Of a stretch of 64,000 bases of DNA, positions 1 to 8,702 are shown piece by piece. The position numbers and the translations under genes were made by a program. Numbering within the stretch: the stretch's first letter is position 1; each line of letters begins with the position of its first letter. The stretch comes from Mesobacillus harenae (lineage in GTDB: Bacteria; Bacillota; Bacilli; Bacillales; Cytobacillaceae), in contig NZ_JABUNR010000004.1 in NCBI RefSeq assembly GCF_013343715.1, positions 124,001-188,000 of the forward strand, in the 5' to 3' direction. The notes under the pieces were generated by a model. That model made no database searches. It had not been told where the DNA came from and worked only from the letters and a program-made list of their open reading frames with translations.

Positions 1-1
1 A

Positions 2-658
2 GGCGATTTTAAATTGCTGATAGATTGTGGCAGTGGTGTACTTTCCAAGCTGCAAAACTTCGTCTCTCCTGAAAAGTTAAATGCAGTTATTCTTTCGCAT
101 TACCACCCTGACCACATTGCTGATATTGGAGTTCTGCAGCATGCCCGACTGATACAGGGATTTTTAAAGGGCCAGCCAGATACACTACCAATATATGCGC
201 ATTACGCAAATCAGTCTGAATTTAAAAAACTTACATATAAGGATATTACAAAAGGGGTCGCCTATCAGCCGGAGAATACGATCAATATTGGACCTTTTAC
301 AATTCGGTTTCTACTCACCAATCACCCAGTCCCATGCTATGCAATGAGAATTGAGACGGGCGGGAGTTCAATTGTATATACAGGAGACACCGCATATAAA
401 AAGGAATTCATTTCTTTCGCAAAGGATACAGACATTTTACTAAGTGAGTGCAATTTTTATGCGCATCAGGATGGCAAAAATGCTGGTCATATGAATAGCA
501 CTGATGCAGGAACCATAGCCCAATCAGCAAATGCAGGTAAATTAATACTCACACACCTTCCGCACTATGGGGATGTTCAGCAGCTTGCCCAAGAAGCTTC
601 AAACCATTTTACCGGTGAGATTGTACTTGCCGAGGAAGGTTTAACAGTTACATTGTAA
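2..658 (+). CDS. yhfI: MBL-fold metallo-hydrolase, YhfI-like (5' end outside window)
   Basis: The gene runs in from the left edge; 218 residues are visible and the reading frame is open to the first base, so the true start lies upstream. It carries the metallo-beta-lactamase metal-binding signature SHYHPDH at about visible residue 39, a later GDTAY aspartate motif, a GHMNSTDAG histidine and a C-terminal THLPHYG segment. These are the usual two-zinc ligands of a beta-lactamase-fold hydrolase, probably a cytosolic phosphodiesterase or thioesterase-like enzyme; the substrate is not deducible. In B. subtilis yhfI sits immediately before lplJ, as here, with only 16 bases between the two coding regions, which suggests one transcript. 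Confidence 0.85.
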   Translation, partial: GDFKLLIDCGSGVLSKLQNFVSPEKLNAVILSHYHPDHIADIGVLQHARLIQGFLKGQPDTLPIYAHYANQSEFKKLTYKDITKGVAYQPENTINIGPFTIRFLLTNHPVPCYAMRIETGGSSIVYTGDTAYKKEFISFAKDTDILLSECNFYAHQDGKNAGHMNSTDAGTIAQSANAGKLILTHLPHYGDVQQLAQEASNHFTGEIVLAEEGLTVTL

Positions 659-674
659 ATTGGAGGGAATACAT

Positions 675-1664
675 ATGTTATTTATTGATAATAAAGGAAT
701 AACCGACCCGCGGATCAATCTTGCTATTGAAGAGTATGTACTAAAAAATTTGGATATAAATGAAACCTATTTGCTCTTTTACATCAATGAGCCCTCGATT
801 ATTATCGGGAAGAATCAAAATACGATTGAAGAAATTAACACAGAGTACGTAGAAGATAATGGCATACATGTAGTCCGCCGCCTTTCCGGTGGGGGCGCTG
901 TTTATCATGATCTCGGCAACTTAAACTTTAGCTTTATCACCAAGGATGACGGAGAGAGCTTTCATAACTTTAGAAAGTTTACTGAACCTGTAGTAAAGGC
1001 ATTACATAAGCTTGGTGTACAGGCGGAGCTCAGCGGCCGAAATGATCTAGTTGCTGAGGGCAGAAAGATTTCCGGTAATGCACAATTTTCTACAAAAGGA
1101 AGAATGTTCAGCCACGGAACGCTTTTGTTCGACTCAGAAATAGAACATGTTGTGTCTGCGTTAAATGTAAAAAAGGATAAAATAGAATCAAAAGGGATTA
1201 AATCAATTCGAAGCAGAGTAGCCAACATTTCCGAGTTAATGGAAGAGGCCATTAGTATAGAAGATTTTCGGACTTTGCTGCTCAATAATATTTTTGAAAA
1301 TACCACTGAAATTCCAGAATATAAACTGACTGAACAGGATTGGAAGAACATTGAACAGCTTTCACAGGAGCGTTATAAAAACTGGAATTGGAACTATGGT
1401 AAATCACCAAAGTTTAACCTTCAGCATTCACACAGGTTTCCTGTCGGCCAAGTTGATGTAAGGCTCGATGTCACGAAAGGGATCATTGAAAACTGTAAAA
1501 TCTATGGTGACTTTTTTGGTGTTGGAGATGTGAAGGAAGTGGAGGATAGGTTAATTGGGGTTAACTATGAAAGATCTGAAATTGCGGAAGCTTTAAACGA
1601 TTTGGAAATGAAATATTATTTTGGAAATATAACCAAAGAGGATTTTATTAATTTAGTTTATTGA
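675..1664 (+). CDS. lplJ: Lipoate-protein ligase LplJ
   Basis: The 329-residue product activates free lipoate with ATP and attaches it to lipoyl domains of 2-oxoacid dehydrogenases and GcvH in the cytosol. The lipoate/biotin ligase fold is shown by the RRLSGGGAVYHDLGNLNFSF motif near residue 70 and by GRKISGNAQ with the catalytic-type lysine near residue 130, followed by the C-terminal accessory domain. I start it at the ATG at 675 because GGAGGG lies 7 bases upstream; an in-frame codon at 660 has no such site. It follows yhfI closely, the same order as in B. subtilis. Length agrees with B. subtilis LplJ. No regulatory element was seen upstream. Confidence 0.93.
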   Translation: MLFIDNKGITDPRINLAIEEYVLKNLDINETYLLFYINEPSIIIGKNQNTIEEINTEYVEDNGIHVVRRLSGGGAVYHDLGNLNFSFITKDDGESFHNFRKFTEPVVKALHKLGVQAELSGRNDLVAEGRKISGNAQFSTKGRMFSHGTLLFDSEIEHVVSALNVKKDKIESKGIKSIRSRVANISELMEEAISIEDFRTLLLNNIFENTTEIPEYKLTEQDWKNIEQLSQERYKNWNWNYGKSPKFNLQHSHRFPVGQVDVRLDVTKGIIENCKIYGDFFGVGDVKEVEDRLIGVNYERSEIAEALNDLEMKYYFGNITKEDFINLVY

Positions 1665-1667
1665 ATG

Positions 1668-1838
1668 GCTCTGTTAAACTTGTATGCTGAGTTCCGCTGC
1701 AGATCTCGTTTTTTCGCGGAAGAGTCCAGGAGCATTCTAGGGATATACCGTCTAAGAGGTCTGTCCCGGACCCGCCTCCTGCAAGAGTCCGATGTCCTCC
1801 ACTCTAATCTATGCAGCCGCGGAATTAACTGTTAAGTA
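1668..1838. repeat. Decayed dispersed intergenic repeat, copy A
   Basis: This non-coding stretch between lplJ and lcfB begins with GGCTCTGTTAAACTTGTATG and contains segments such as TTCCGCTGCAG, TCGCGGAAGAG, CCTCCTGCAAGAGTC and CCACTCTAATC. It resembles, in degenerate form, the GC-richer element at 11.6 kb of this window (CTTTCCGCGGG ... CCTCCTCGGCG ... GGAGTCTCGCATCTTCCGCTCCAATC). I recall elements of this layout as dispersed in Bacillaceae genomes, but could not search. No open frame of note. Likely a relic mobile or miniature repeat. Confidence 0.5.
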
Positions 1839-1863
1839 AATTAAAACTATGTCTATTAAATAT

Positions 1864-1897
1864 AAACACGGTGGCAACTGTCATCGTGTTTTTTTAA
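1864..1897 (+). terminator. Rho-independent terminator after the yhfI-lplJ unit
   Basis: ACACGGTG pairs with CATCGTGT (one G-U) around an 8-base loop and is followed by seven T residues. It would end transcription from lplJ, and the lcfB promoter lies just downstream. Confidence 0.75.
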
Positions 1898-1922
1898 TAT
1901 TAAAGAAAATTAGACAAATTTC

Positions 1923-1951
1923 TTGTATCATTAACTTTCTTTCAATATAAT
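1923..1951 (+). promoter_or_regulatory. Sigma-A-type promoter of lcfB
   Basis: TTGTAT and TATAAT are separated by exactly 17 bases, 60 bases ahead of the lcfB start codon. The spacing and the perfect -10 make this a good vegetative promoter. I did not find a clear FadR operator overlapping it. Confidence 0.65.
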
Positions 1952-2011
1952 ATATTTAGAATATTTTTGCGAGTCCCGCAACTGTATTTACGAGTCAAAG
2001 GGGGAAGGTAA

Positions 2012-3571
2012 ATGAATCTTTCGGAAAAACTTCATGAAACAGCATCTAAACTAGGACAGAAACCGGCATACTATTTCATGGATCAGACAACAACATACGC
2101 AGAGCTGGATGCAGCTGTGACTAAGTTCGCATCAGGCCTTGAAAAATTAGGGGTTAAGCAAGGTGACCATATTGCGCTGCTTCTAGGGAATTCACCTCAC
2201 TTCATCATCAGCCTTTATGGCGCAATGCGGCTTGGTGCAACAGTTATTCCAGTAAATCCAATTTATACTGCAGATGAAATTGGTTATATTCTTAAAAACG
2301 GTGACGTTAAAATAGTTGTAGGGCTCGATTTGCTCTTGCCTGGTGTTGAAAAAATGCATCAGCAGCTTACATCAGTCGAGAAGTTTATCGTCTGTGAATC
2401 AGGCCAAGTTAAAGAGTCAGATCTAGATGTTACAAAGCTTTCTGTTTATCCTAAATTGAAACCGTTTGCAGAGGTGATCGGTTCTGGGGATCTAGGATTT
2501 AAAGGACCTGAAACGGATGAGAATGACACAGCTGTTATCCTATACACTTCCGGAACAACAGGAAGACCTAAGGGTGCCATGCTGACTCAACGCAATCTGT
2601 TTAGCAACGCGAAAGACGTTGGAGAATACTTAAGAATGAACAAAGACGATAAGGTTATTACTACTCTGCCAATGTTCCACGTATTCTGTTTGACTGTTGC
2701 ACTTAATGCCCCACTAATGAACGGGGCAACGTTACTACTTGTTCCTAAGTTTAGTCCTGCTGAGATCTTTAGAATCGGTCAAAAATTTGAACCGACTGTG
2801 TTTGCAGGCGTTCCAACCATGTACAATTTTATTCAGCAGCATCCTGAAGGTAACCCGCAGGACCTGAAATCCCTGCGCCTGTGCATTTCTGGCGGAGCTC
2901 CCATGCCTGTTGCGCTGCTAAAGGATTTTGAGAAGAAATTTAATGTTAGAATTTCAGAAGGCTATGGGCTGTCTGAAGCATCTCCTGTTACTTGCTTTAA
3001 CCCGCTTGATCGGCCCCGTAAGGCAGGATCTATTGGTATGTCCATTGTAAATGTGGAAAATAAGGTAGTTGACGAGCTTGGAGAAGAAGTACCAGTTGGA
3101 CAAGTAGGTGAACTGATTGTTCAAGGACCAAATGTAATGAAGGGCTATTACAAAATGCCGGAAGAAACAGCTGCAACTATACGTGATGGCTGGCTTTATA
3201 CAGGAGATTTAGCAAAGGTAGACGAAGAAGGTTATTTTTATATCGTTGACCGGAAAAAGGACCTAATTCTTGTTGGAGGTTATAACGTTTACCCTCGGGA
3301 AGTGGAAGAAGTACTTTACTCGCACCCAGATGTTTTAGAGGCGGCCGTTTTAGGCGTGCCAGATCCTAACTTCGGTGAGTCTGTCCGCAGCTATGTAGTC
3401 AGTAAGAATCCTGACTTAACTGAAAAAGAGCTTCTAGAGTTTTGCAAAGAGCATATGGCAAAGTATAAAATTCCAAGCTCAATCGAATTCTTAGAAGAAC
3501 TGCCGAAAAACACTACAGGAAAAATTCTGCGCCGTGCTTTGAAAGATAAGGTATTACAAGAGAATAAGTAA
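2012..3571 (+). CDS. lcfB: Long-chain fatty-acid--CoA ligase LcfB (YhfL-like)
   Basis: This 519-residue AMP-forming acyl-CoA synthetase activates fatty acids with ATP and CoA for beta-oxidation. The signature P-loop [13 protein letters not shown] is near residue 178, the adenylate-binding segment [11 protein letters not shown] near residue 319, the [13 protein letters not shown] hinge region near residue 395 and the C-terminal catalytic lysine motif TTGKILRR near residue 505. AAGGGGGAAGG precedes the ATG at 2012. In B. subtilis lcfB lies near lplJ, and an enoyl-CoA hydratase follows here, so the local theme is fatty-acid degradation. A terminator follows directly, so the two genes are probably separate transcripts. 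Confidence 0.9.
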   Translation: MNLSEKLHETASKLGQKPAYYFMDQTTTYAELDAAVTKFASGLEKLGVKQGDHIALLLGNSPHFIISLYGAMRLGATVIPVNPIYTADEIGYILKNGDVKIVVGLDLLLPGVEKMHQQLTSVEKFIVCESGQVKESDLDVTKLSVYPKLKPFAEVIGSGDLGFKGPETDENDTAVILYTSGTTGRPKGAMLTQRNLFSNAKDVGEYLRMNKDDKVITTLPMFHVFCLTVALNAPLMNGATLLLVPKFSPAEIFRIGQKFEPTVFAGVPTMYNFIQQHPEGNPQDLKSLRLCISGGAPMPVALLKDFEKKFNVRISEGYGLSEASPVTCFNPLDRPRKAGSIGMSIVNVENKVVDELGEEVPVGQVGELIVQGPNVMKGYYKMPEETAATIRDGWLYTGDLAKVDEEGYFYIVDRKKDLILVGGYNVYPREVEEVLYSHPDVLEAAVLGVPDPNFGESVRSYVVSKNPDLTEKELLEFCKEHMAKYKIPSSIEFLEELPKNTTGKILRRALKDKVLQENK

Positions 3572-3591
3572 ATTGCAGATTTTAGATAACG

Positions 3592-3625
3592 TACCAGGTG
3601 CCGACTATGGCCCTGGTATTTTTTT
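3592..3625 (+). terminator. Terminator after lcfB
   Basis: TACCAGG and CCTGGTA form a 7-bp perfect stem around a 13-base loop, followed by seven T residues. Confidence 0.75.
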
Positions 3626-3742
3626 GTTTCCGTGTTACTAGGCTTGCAGTGGAATTACCAGCGTTATTCCGAGCAGGAAATTAGCATAAAGGCGACGAAA
3701 ACTAGTTTAAGAGAATTTAAGTCTATTGGAGGGAAAACCATA

Positions 3743-4519
3743 ATGACAGTTAACTTTAACCTTACTGGCCACATTGGAGTTATCATGTTAAACAGGCCTG
3801 AAGCAATGAACGCTTTTAATTATGAAATGCTAAATGAGCTATTTGAGCATGTGGAGAATATTCGGGTCAACCCAGAAGTCCGCGCGGTTATTTTTACGGG
3901 AGCTGGAGATAAAGCGTTCAGTGTTGGCGCTGATTTAAAAGAGCGTAAAAGCTTAACAGCTGAACAAGTAAAACGAAACCTTTTAAAAATAGGAGAGGTA
4001 TTTACCGCGATTGACCAGCTGCCCCAGCCAACGATTGCGGCGATAAATGGATATGCTTTTGGCGGAGGAATGGAACTAGCGCTAGCTTGTGATATTCGAA
4101 TTGCCGCAAACGGGGCCAAAATGGGGCTGACAGAAACGAGCCTGGCTATCATCCCTGGAGCTGGAGGAACACAGCGGCTGCCAAGGCTGATAGGAGAGGC
4201 AAAAGCCCTTGAATTAATACTGACGGCAAAAAGAATCACCTCGGAGGAAGCTTTGGCTAAGTATCAGCTTGTAAATAGTCTTGCTGAGAAAGAGGCTTTG
4301 CTTGATGAATGTTTTAAGCTTGCTCAGCAAATCCTGGCAAACGGACCGGTCGCTATTCAGCAGGCTAAGTTTGCGATCAAGCAAGGAATGAACACAGATC
4401 TGCAAACAGGCTTGCAGATTGAAAGAAAAGCTTATGAAGTCACTATTCCAACCGAGGATCGGATAGAGGCTCTCGAAGCATTCAGCCAGAATCGAAAGCC
4501 GCACTTTAAGGGTAAATAG
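3743..4519 (+). CDS. Enoyl-CoA hydratase/isomerase family protein
   Basis: The 258-residue product belongs to the crotonase superfamily, which hydrates or isomerises enoyl-CoA thioesters. Visible are the oxyanion-hole segment FSVGADLKERK near residue 55, the second one ALNGYAFGGGMELALACD-like (here AAINGYAFGGGMELALACD) near residue 100, and the catalytic-acid region GLTETSLAIIPGAGGTQRL near residue 130, which keeps both glutamates of true hydratases (ELAL and ETSL). I start at the ATG at 3743, which has GGAGGG 9 bases upstream; the longer frame from 3632 has no ribosome site. It fits beside lcfB as a beta-oxidation enzyme, but the exact substrate, for example methylglutaconyl-CoA, cannot be told from sequence. 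Confidence 0.88.
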   Translation: MTVNFNLTGHIGVIMLNRPEAMNAFNYEMLNELFEHVENIRVNPEVRAVIFTGAGDKAFSVGADLKERKSLTAEQVKRNLLKIGEVFTAIDQLPQPTIAAINGYAFGGGMELALACDIRIAANGAKMGLTETSLAIIPGAGGTQRLPRLIGEAKALELILTAKRITSEEALAKYQLVNSLAEKEALLDECFKLAQQILANGPVAIQQAKFAIKQGMNTDLQTGLQIERKAYEVTIPTEDRIEALEAFSQNRKPHFKGK

Positions 4520-4791
4520 AGGCTGCCGGACGGCGGACTTATTCAAGAAAGATTTCTATACAGTTGAAAATAGCCGAACTAAATTCAACCTCCATCTCCC
4601 ATTGAAAATAGCAACAGGAGATAAGCGTATACGGTTAGGCAATAAATAAAATATCTTATTAAACTTTAGAAGAAATATAGTAATCTCCTGATTAAATTCC
4701 ATCTACAAGTGTTTATCAGTACTCGGGCTATTAATATATATCAAGAATACAATGTGCTTCTTCAACTTTTCTAAAAATTTAGTGAAAAAGC
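4520..4791. other. Gene-poor spacer before the ABC transporter
   Basis: About 270 A+T-rich bases without a supported gene, terminator or repeat. The only clear element is the promoter at its right end. Confidence 0.5.
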
Positions 4792-4821
4792 TTGAAATTA
4801 AGTATGTTATAGCATTATAAT
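4792..4821 (+). promoter_or_regulatory. Sigma-A-like promoter of the ABC transporter operon
   Basis: TTGAAA and TATAAT lie 18 bases apart, 75 bases upstream of the lipoprotein start codon. The -10 is perfect and the spacing one base longer than ideal. No T-box or other leader structure was recognised between it and the gene. Confidence 0.55.
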
Positions 4822-4895
4822 TTAGTGAATAAAAGCATAAAAGCGTTTAAGTAAAAAAGTATAATGATAGAAGATAGAAATAAGGGGGATATATA

Positions 4896-5894
4896 ATGTT
4901 GAAAAAATGGAGAATTGCAGCAGCAGCAGGGCTTTTAAGTGCTGTTATGTTAAGTGCTTGTGGTTCAGAAAGTTCTGACGGTGAAGGAGGAAACGGAGAA
5001 GGGGAAGCAAAAACGTATAATGTTGGCGTTTCTCAAATTGTTGAACATCCTTCTCTTGATGCTGCTTATGAAGGATTTAAGGAGGCCCTAGAAGATGAAG
5101 GCCTTAATGTTGAATATGATGTGCAAAACGCACAGGGTGATACGAACAATACCCTTCCAATCGCCCAAAACTTTGTTGGGGATAATGTGGACTTAATTTT
5201 TGCCAACTCTACGCCAAGTGCTCTTGGTGCATTGAATGCAACAAAAGATATTCCGATCGTGTTTACATCTGTGACGGATCCTCTAGGAGCAGGACTGGTC
5301 AGTTCATTTGAAAATCCTGGCGGTAACGTAACGGGAACAACTGACACTCATCCGGATGCGATTCCTAATACAGTTAAATTCATCAGTGAGCATTTCTCCG
5401 CAAAGAATGTCGGAGTAATTTATAACGCAGGCGAGCAAAATTCAACTGCACAGATTGAACTTGTGAAAGAAGCCATGACTGGGACCGATCTTAAGCTTGT
5501 TGAGGCTACCGTATCCAATTCTTCTGAGGCCAAACAAGCAGCTGAATCATTAGTAGGAAAAGCAGATGTTATTTATGTTATTACGGACAACACAGTTGTT
5601 TCAGCATTGGAATCTGTTATCCAAGTAGCGAATGACAATGACATCCCATTGTTTGTTGGTGAGCTTGATTCCGTTAAACGCGGAGGATTTGCAGCTTACG
5701 GGTTTGATTATAAAGATATTGGTTATGAGGCTGGACAAATCGCAGCAAAGATTTTAAAAGGTGAGAAGACAGCTGAAGAATCGCCAGTTCAATACCCGCA
5801 AAACTTAAAGCTGTTGATCAACAAAAAAGCAGCTGAAGAAATGAATGTTGATATAAAAGACGAGTGGAACGATCTAGCGGAATTTACCGAATAA
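4896..5894 (+). CDS. ABC transporter substrate-binding lipoprotein (ABC_sub_bind, TrpX-like)
   Basis: A 332-residue extracytoplasmic solute-binding lipoprotein. The N terminus has a lysine-rich start, a hydrophobic core and the lipobox MLSAC at residues 18-22, then a Gly/Glu/Ser-rich linker. The mature part has the periplasmic-binding type I layout typical of PF04392: IVFTSVTDPLGAGLV, NVTGTTD and a late YAAYGFDYKDIGY-like segment (here FAAYGFDYKDIGYEAG). Members of this family include the tryptophan-binding TrpX of streptococci, but many bind unknown ligands. GGGGGAT precedes the ATG. The permease and ATPase genes follow on the same strand. Confidence 0.88.
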   Translation: MLKKWRIAAAAGLLSAVMLSACGSESSDGEGGNGEGEAKTYNVGVSQIVEHPSLDAAYEGFKEALEDEGLNVEYDVQNAQGDTNNTLPIAQNFVGDNVDLIFANSTPSALGALNATKDIPIVFTSVTDPLGAGLVSSFENPGGNVTGTTDTHPDAIPNTVKFISEHFSAKNVGVIYNAGEQNSTAQIELVKEAMTGTDLKLVEATVSNSSEAKQAAESLVGKADVIYVITDNTVVSALESVIQVANDNDIPLFVGELDSVKRGGFAAYGFDYKDIGYEAGQIAAKILKGEKTAEESPVQYPQNLKLLINKKAAEEMNVDIKDEWNDLAEFTE

Positions 5895-5948
5895 AAGCTT
5901 TGTAAATTTAATAGATAATGAAAATGTTGATTAAATAATTCAAAAAGG

Positions 5949-5985
5949 CTCCGGCTAATCTTAAAGTTAGGTTTCCGCTGGAGCT
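5949..5985 (+). promoter_or_regulatory. Possible intra-operon stem-loop between binding protein and permease
   Basis: GCTCC and GGAGC flank an imperfect hairpin in the 138-base gap between the binding-protein gene and the permease gene. There is no T-run after it. Such structures often hold binding-protein mRNA at a higher level than the downstream transporter genes; here that is an inference. Confidence 0.35.
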
Positions 5986-6032
5986 AAACAGCCAGAGTTT
6001 CAGCTTTAGCTTTGTGGAAAGGAAGAGGTAGC

Positions 6033-7064
6033 ATGCCAACAGCAATTTTTACGTCAGTAGAGGCAGGGTTTATCTATGCTTTAATGGCCTTAGGTGTATA
6101 TTTATCTTTTAGGATATTAGATTTTCCAGACTTAACGGTCGATGGCAGTTTTGTAACCGGTGCTGCGGTAGCTGCGGTACTTATTGTCTCAGGAGTCAAC
6201 CCATTTTTGGCAACAGGCGCAGCGCTTTTGGCAGGTTTTTTAGCAGGATGTATTACCGGGCTTTTACACACAAAGGGAAAAATCAACCCATTATTGTCTG
6301 GTATTTTAATGATGATTGCTCTATATTCTATTAATCTGAGAATTATGGGAAAATCCAATGTCCCGCTTTTAGCTGAAGAAACTGTGATCACGAAGATTAC
6401 AGATTTCTGGAAAAGCCTTGGAATTGATGATGGAATTCAAGCCGGCTTAGCAGCAATCGGGGTTTCTAACTTTATTCCGAAAACGTGGGCAGTTATCATG
6501 ATCATGATGCTGCTAGCACTGGTCATTAAATTTGTGTTTGACTGGTTCTTTAAAACAGACCTTGGGCTGGCTATCAGAGCAACCGGAGATAATGAAACAA
6601 TGGTTAAAAGCTTTTCAGCTGATACAGACTTTCTTAAAATAATCGGGCTTGGCCTTTCTAACGCACTTGTTGCATTTTCTGGAGCTTTAATTGCGCAGTA
6701 CAACGGCTTCAGTGATGCGGGCATGGGAATCGGTATGATCATCATTGGCTTGGCATCTGTTATTATCGGTGAAGCAGTTTTTGGAGCAAAGAATATTATA
6801 CGTGCGACGATTGCAGTAATTGGAGGCGCTATATTATACAGAATTATCGTTTCTCTCGCATTGAGGGTTGAATTCCTTGAAACGGGAGACATGAAATTAA
6901 TCACAGCTTGCATTGTCGTCAGTGCACTTATTTTCCCTAAAATACTCGATAAACAACGAGAGAAGAAGCGAAGAAAAAAACGCCTGGCAAGAGCACAGGA
7001 AAAAGACGATGCTGCTTTTGAAGAGAGGGGGCAAAGCCTTGCTGCAGTTAAGACAGATTTATAA
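6033..7064 (+). CDS. ABC transporter permease (branched-chain-type, TrpY-like)
   Basis: The 343-residue protein has about eight to nine hydrophobic segments and ends with a very basic cytosolic tail (KQREKKRRKKRLARAQEK). The sequence FPDLTVDGSFVTGAAVAAV near residue 35 is typical of the LivH-type permeases that pair with PF04392 binding proteins. It forms the membrane channel of the transporter. I start at the ATG at 6033 because AGAGG lies 4 bases upstream. Its 3' end overlaps the ATPase gene by 26 bases, so translation is likely coupled. Confidence 0.88.
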   Translation: MPTAIFTSVEAGFIYALMALGVYLSFRILDFPDLTVDGSFVTGAAVAAVLIVSGVNPFLATGAALLAGFLAGCITGLLHTKGKINPLLSGILMMIALYSINLRIMGKSNVPLLAEETVITKITDFWKSLGIDDGIQAGLAAIGVSNFIPKTWAVIMIMMLLALVIKFVFDWFFKTDLGLAIRATGDNETMVKSFSADTDFLKIIGLGLSNALVAFSGALIAQYNGFSDAGMGIGMIIIGLASVIIGEAVFGAKNIIRATIAVIGGAILYRIIVSLALRVEFLETGDMKLITACIVVSALIFPKILDKQREKKRRKKRLARAQEKDDAAFEERGQSLAAVKTDL

Positions 7065-7833
7065 GGTTTTTAACGAAGGTACACCAGATGAGAAGATTGC
7101 ACTTGATCATGTGAATTTAGATCTTAAGCAAGGTGATTTTGTCACTGTTATTGGAAGTAATGGAGCTGGAAAATCAACGCTAATGAGCGTCATATCAGGC
7201 AAGATTTTTCCTGATCTAGGTGTGGTAAAGGTTGATGGCAAGAATGTCACTCAAGTAAGTGAGCATAGACGTGCCTCATTGATTGGCAGAGTCTTCCAAG
7301 ATCCTATGGCAGGAACAGCTCCTTCCATGACAATTGAGGAAAATATGGCGATTGCATATGGAAGAATGAAGAAGCGTGGAATGGCCCTCGGAGTTTCAAA
7401 AAAGAAGCGCTCCTTTTTTAAGGAAACGCTTGAAAATCTCCATCTTGGTCTAGAAAACCGTCTTGAGGCAAAGGTGGGACTTCTGTCCGGAGGAGAACGT
7501 CAAGCCTTGTCTCTTTTGATGGCTACTTTTACCGAACCGAAAATTCTCCTGCTTGATGAGCATACTGCTGCGCTTGATCCATCAAGAGCTGAGCTTGTAA
7601 CACAACTGACAAAAGAAATAGTAGAAAAGTACGGCCTGACTACCTTGATGGTTACCCACAACATGCAGCAAGCATTAGATTTAGGGAACCGCCTGATTAT
7701 GATGGACCAGGGACAAGTCATTTTTGAGGCAGAGGAACAGGAAAAAGAAGCCTTATCTGTTGATAAACTTCTTGCAGAGTTCCAGCGAATCCGCGGAGAA
7801 AAGATGAGCAGTGATAAGGCAATTCTCATTTAA
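7039..7833 (+). CDS. ABC transporter ATP-binding protein (TrpZ-like)
   Basis: A 264-residue ATPase that powers the transporter. Walker A is GSNGAGKST near residue 42, the signature is LLSGGERQALSLLMA near residue 150, Walker B is ILLLDEHTAALD near residue 172 and the switch histidine is in VTHNMQQAL near residue 208. I choose the TTG at 7039 because GAGAGGGGG stands 7 bases ahead and the protein then begins LLQLRQIYKVF, as the family does; a longer frame reading back to 6913 lies inside the permease gene and has no ribosome site. It is the last gene of the operon, followed by a strong terminator. Confidence 0.88.
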   Translation: MLQLRQIYKVFNEGTPDEKIALDHVNLDLKQGDFVTVIGSNGAGKSTLMSVISGKIFPDLGVVKVDGKNVTQVSEHRRASLIGRVFQDPMAGTAPSMTIEENMAIAYGRMKKRGMALGVSKKKRSFFKETLENLHLGLENRLEAKVGLLSGGERQALSLLMATFTEPKILLLDEHTAALDPSRAELVTQLTKEIVEKYGLTTLMVTHNMQQALDLGNRLIMMDQGQVIFEAEEQEKEALSVDKLLAEFQRIRGEKMSSDKAILI

Positions 7834-7840
7834 ATCTAAC

Positions 7841-7876
7841 AAAGACACATGGGAACATACCATGTGTCTTTCTCTG
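7841..7876 (+). terminator. Strong terminator after the ABC operon
   Basis: A perfect 12-bp stem (AAAGACACATGG with CCATGTGTCTTT) around a 7-base loop. The T-rich stretch is mostly part of the stem, so it could act for both strands. Confidence 0.75.
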
Positions 7877-8009
7877 CGTTTAGGGGCTGTTCGCATTCGA
7901 TCAGTGACTAGTGAAATTTGCTAACCTTCCTGCGATAAATTAGCACCGAGTCAATTTTGCCGCTTTCCTTCAGTTTATTTGCGCTTTTGCTTTTAATGCA
8001 TGAAAATCT

Positions 8010-8561
8010 TTAAGAGTAATACATGACAACCTGAAATCGTGTCATTTGACTGCTGCGGCTGTGGTAAGAATGTTGCTGATTGGCATTAAAGCGGATCGAG
8101 CTGCCCGCGGGGATCTGATAGGTCTCCCGTCCGATAACCAGTTCAAGCTCACCGGAGATAACTGTTATATATTCTTCTACTCCATCATTATGCTTATCGG
8201 AATCCTGTTTACAGCCAGATTCAATTTCAATTGTAAAAATTTCAAACTTCTTTCGCGGGTCAAAAGGGAAGATCGGGTATACCCTGTAATCTCCGCCCTG
8301 TTCCATTACAGATTCGATCTGATCCTGGTGGATAATATGAACACCTGAGGGTTCCTCTTTAATCAGTGTAGAAAAGGAGATTTGCAGTCCAGTAGCAATT
8401 TTCCAGAGAGTAGTAACTGTTGGATTGGATTCGCCACGCTCTACTTGGCCAAGCATTCCTTTACTCACTCCTGTCAGGTCTGCGGTTTGGTCAAGGCTTA
8501 AACCTCTGGATTTTCGGATTGCCCTTAAGTTTCGGCTGATATTTTGTTGGATATTTTCCAT
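8010..8561 (-). CDS. XRE-family regulator with C-terminal cupin domain
   Basis: The 183-residue product has an N-terminal helix-turn-helix (LRAIRKSRGLSLDQTADLTG, then VSKGMLGQVERGESNPT) and a C-terminal cupin_2 sensor (EEYITVISGELELVIG and IRFNANQQHSYHS). Such proteins bind small metabolites in the cupin and control neighbouring genes. It is divergent from azlC with a 141-bp shared spacer, so it probably controls the amino-acid exporter and itself. The ATG at 8561 is preferred: GGAGG lies 6 bases upstream, while the TTG at 8573 overlaps that site. B. subtilis azl genes are controlled by an Lrp-type AzlB, so the regulator type differs here. Confidence 0.85.
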   Translation of the reverse strand: MENIQQNISRNLRAIRKSRGLSLDQTADLTGVSKGMLGQVERGESNPTVTTLWKIATGLQISFSTLIKEEPSGVHIIHQDQIESVMEQGGDYRVYPIFPFDPRKKFEIFTIEIESGCKQDSDKHNDGVEEYITVISGELELVIGRETYQIPAGSSIRFNANQQHSYHSRSSQMTRFQVVMYYS

Positions 8562-8702
8562 ATTTTCCTCCAAAACAATTGTACAATATAACGTACATAT
8601 GTATAATAAGTTATAATAGTTTCATTATAGCATTCTTTTAGTTTATTATAGTACATATTTTATAGGCAGAGTATATTTATGGGAAATTGGATGGTGACCA
8701 CA
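8562..8702. promoter_or_regulatory. Divergent regulatory spacer between XRE-cupin gene and azlC
   Basis: A very A+T-rich 141-bp region with overlapping GTACA/TGTAC-type sequences (TTGTACAATATAACGTACATATGTATAATAAG region, 8578-8610) and several TATAAT-like hexamers. The clustered GTAC dyads are candidate operators for the regulator; this is inference. Confidence 0.4.

Noticed and set aside
962..1351. Minus-strand ORF inside lplJ and similar frames opposite addA, addB, cpaF, moaA and other genes
   Set aside because: They are shadows of well-supported genes with no ribosome site or known domain.
4520..4895. T-box or other riboswitch ahead of the ABC transporter
   Set aside because: No T-box sequence, specifier loop or terminator is visible.
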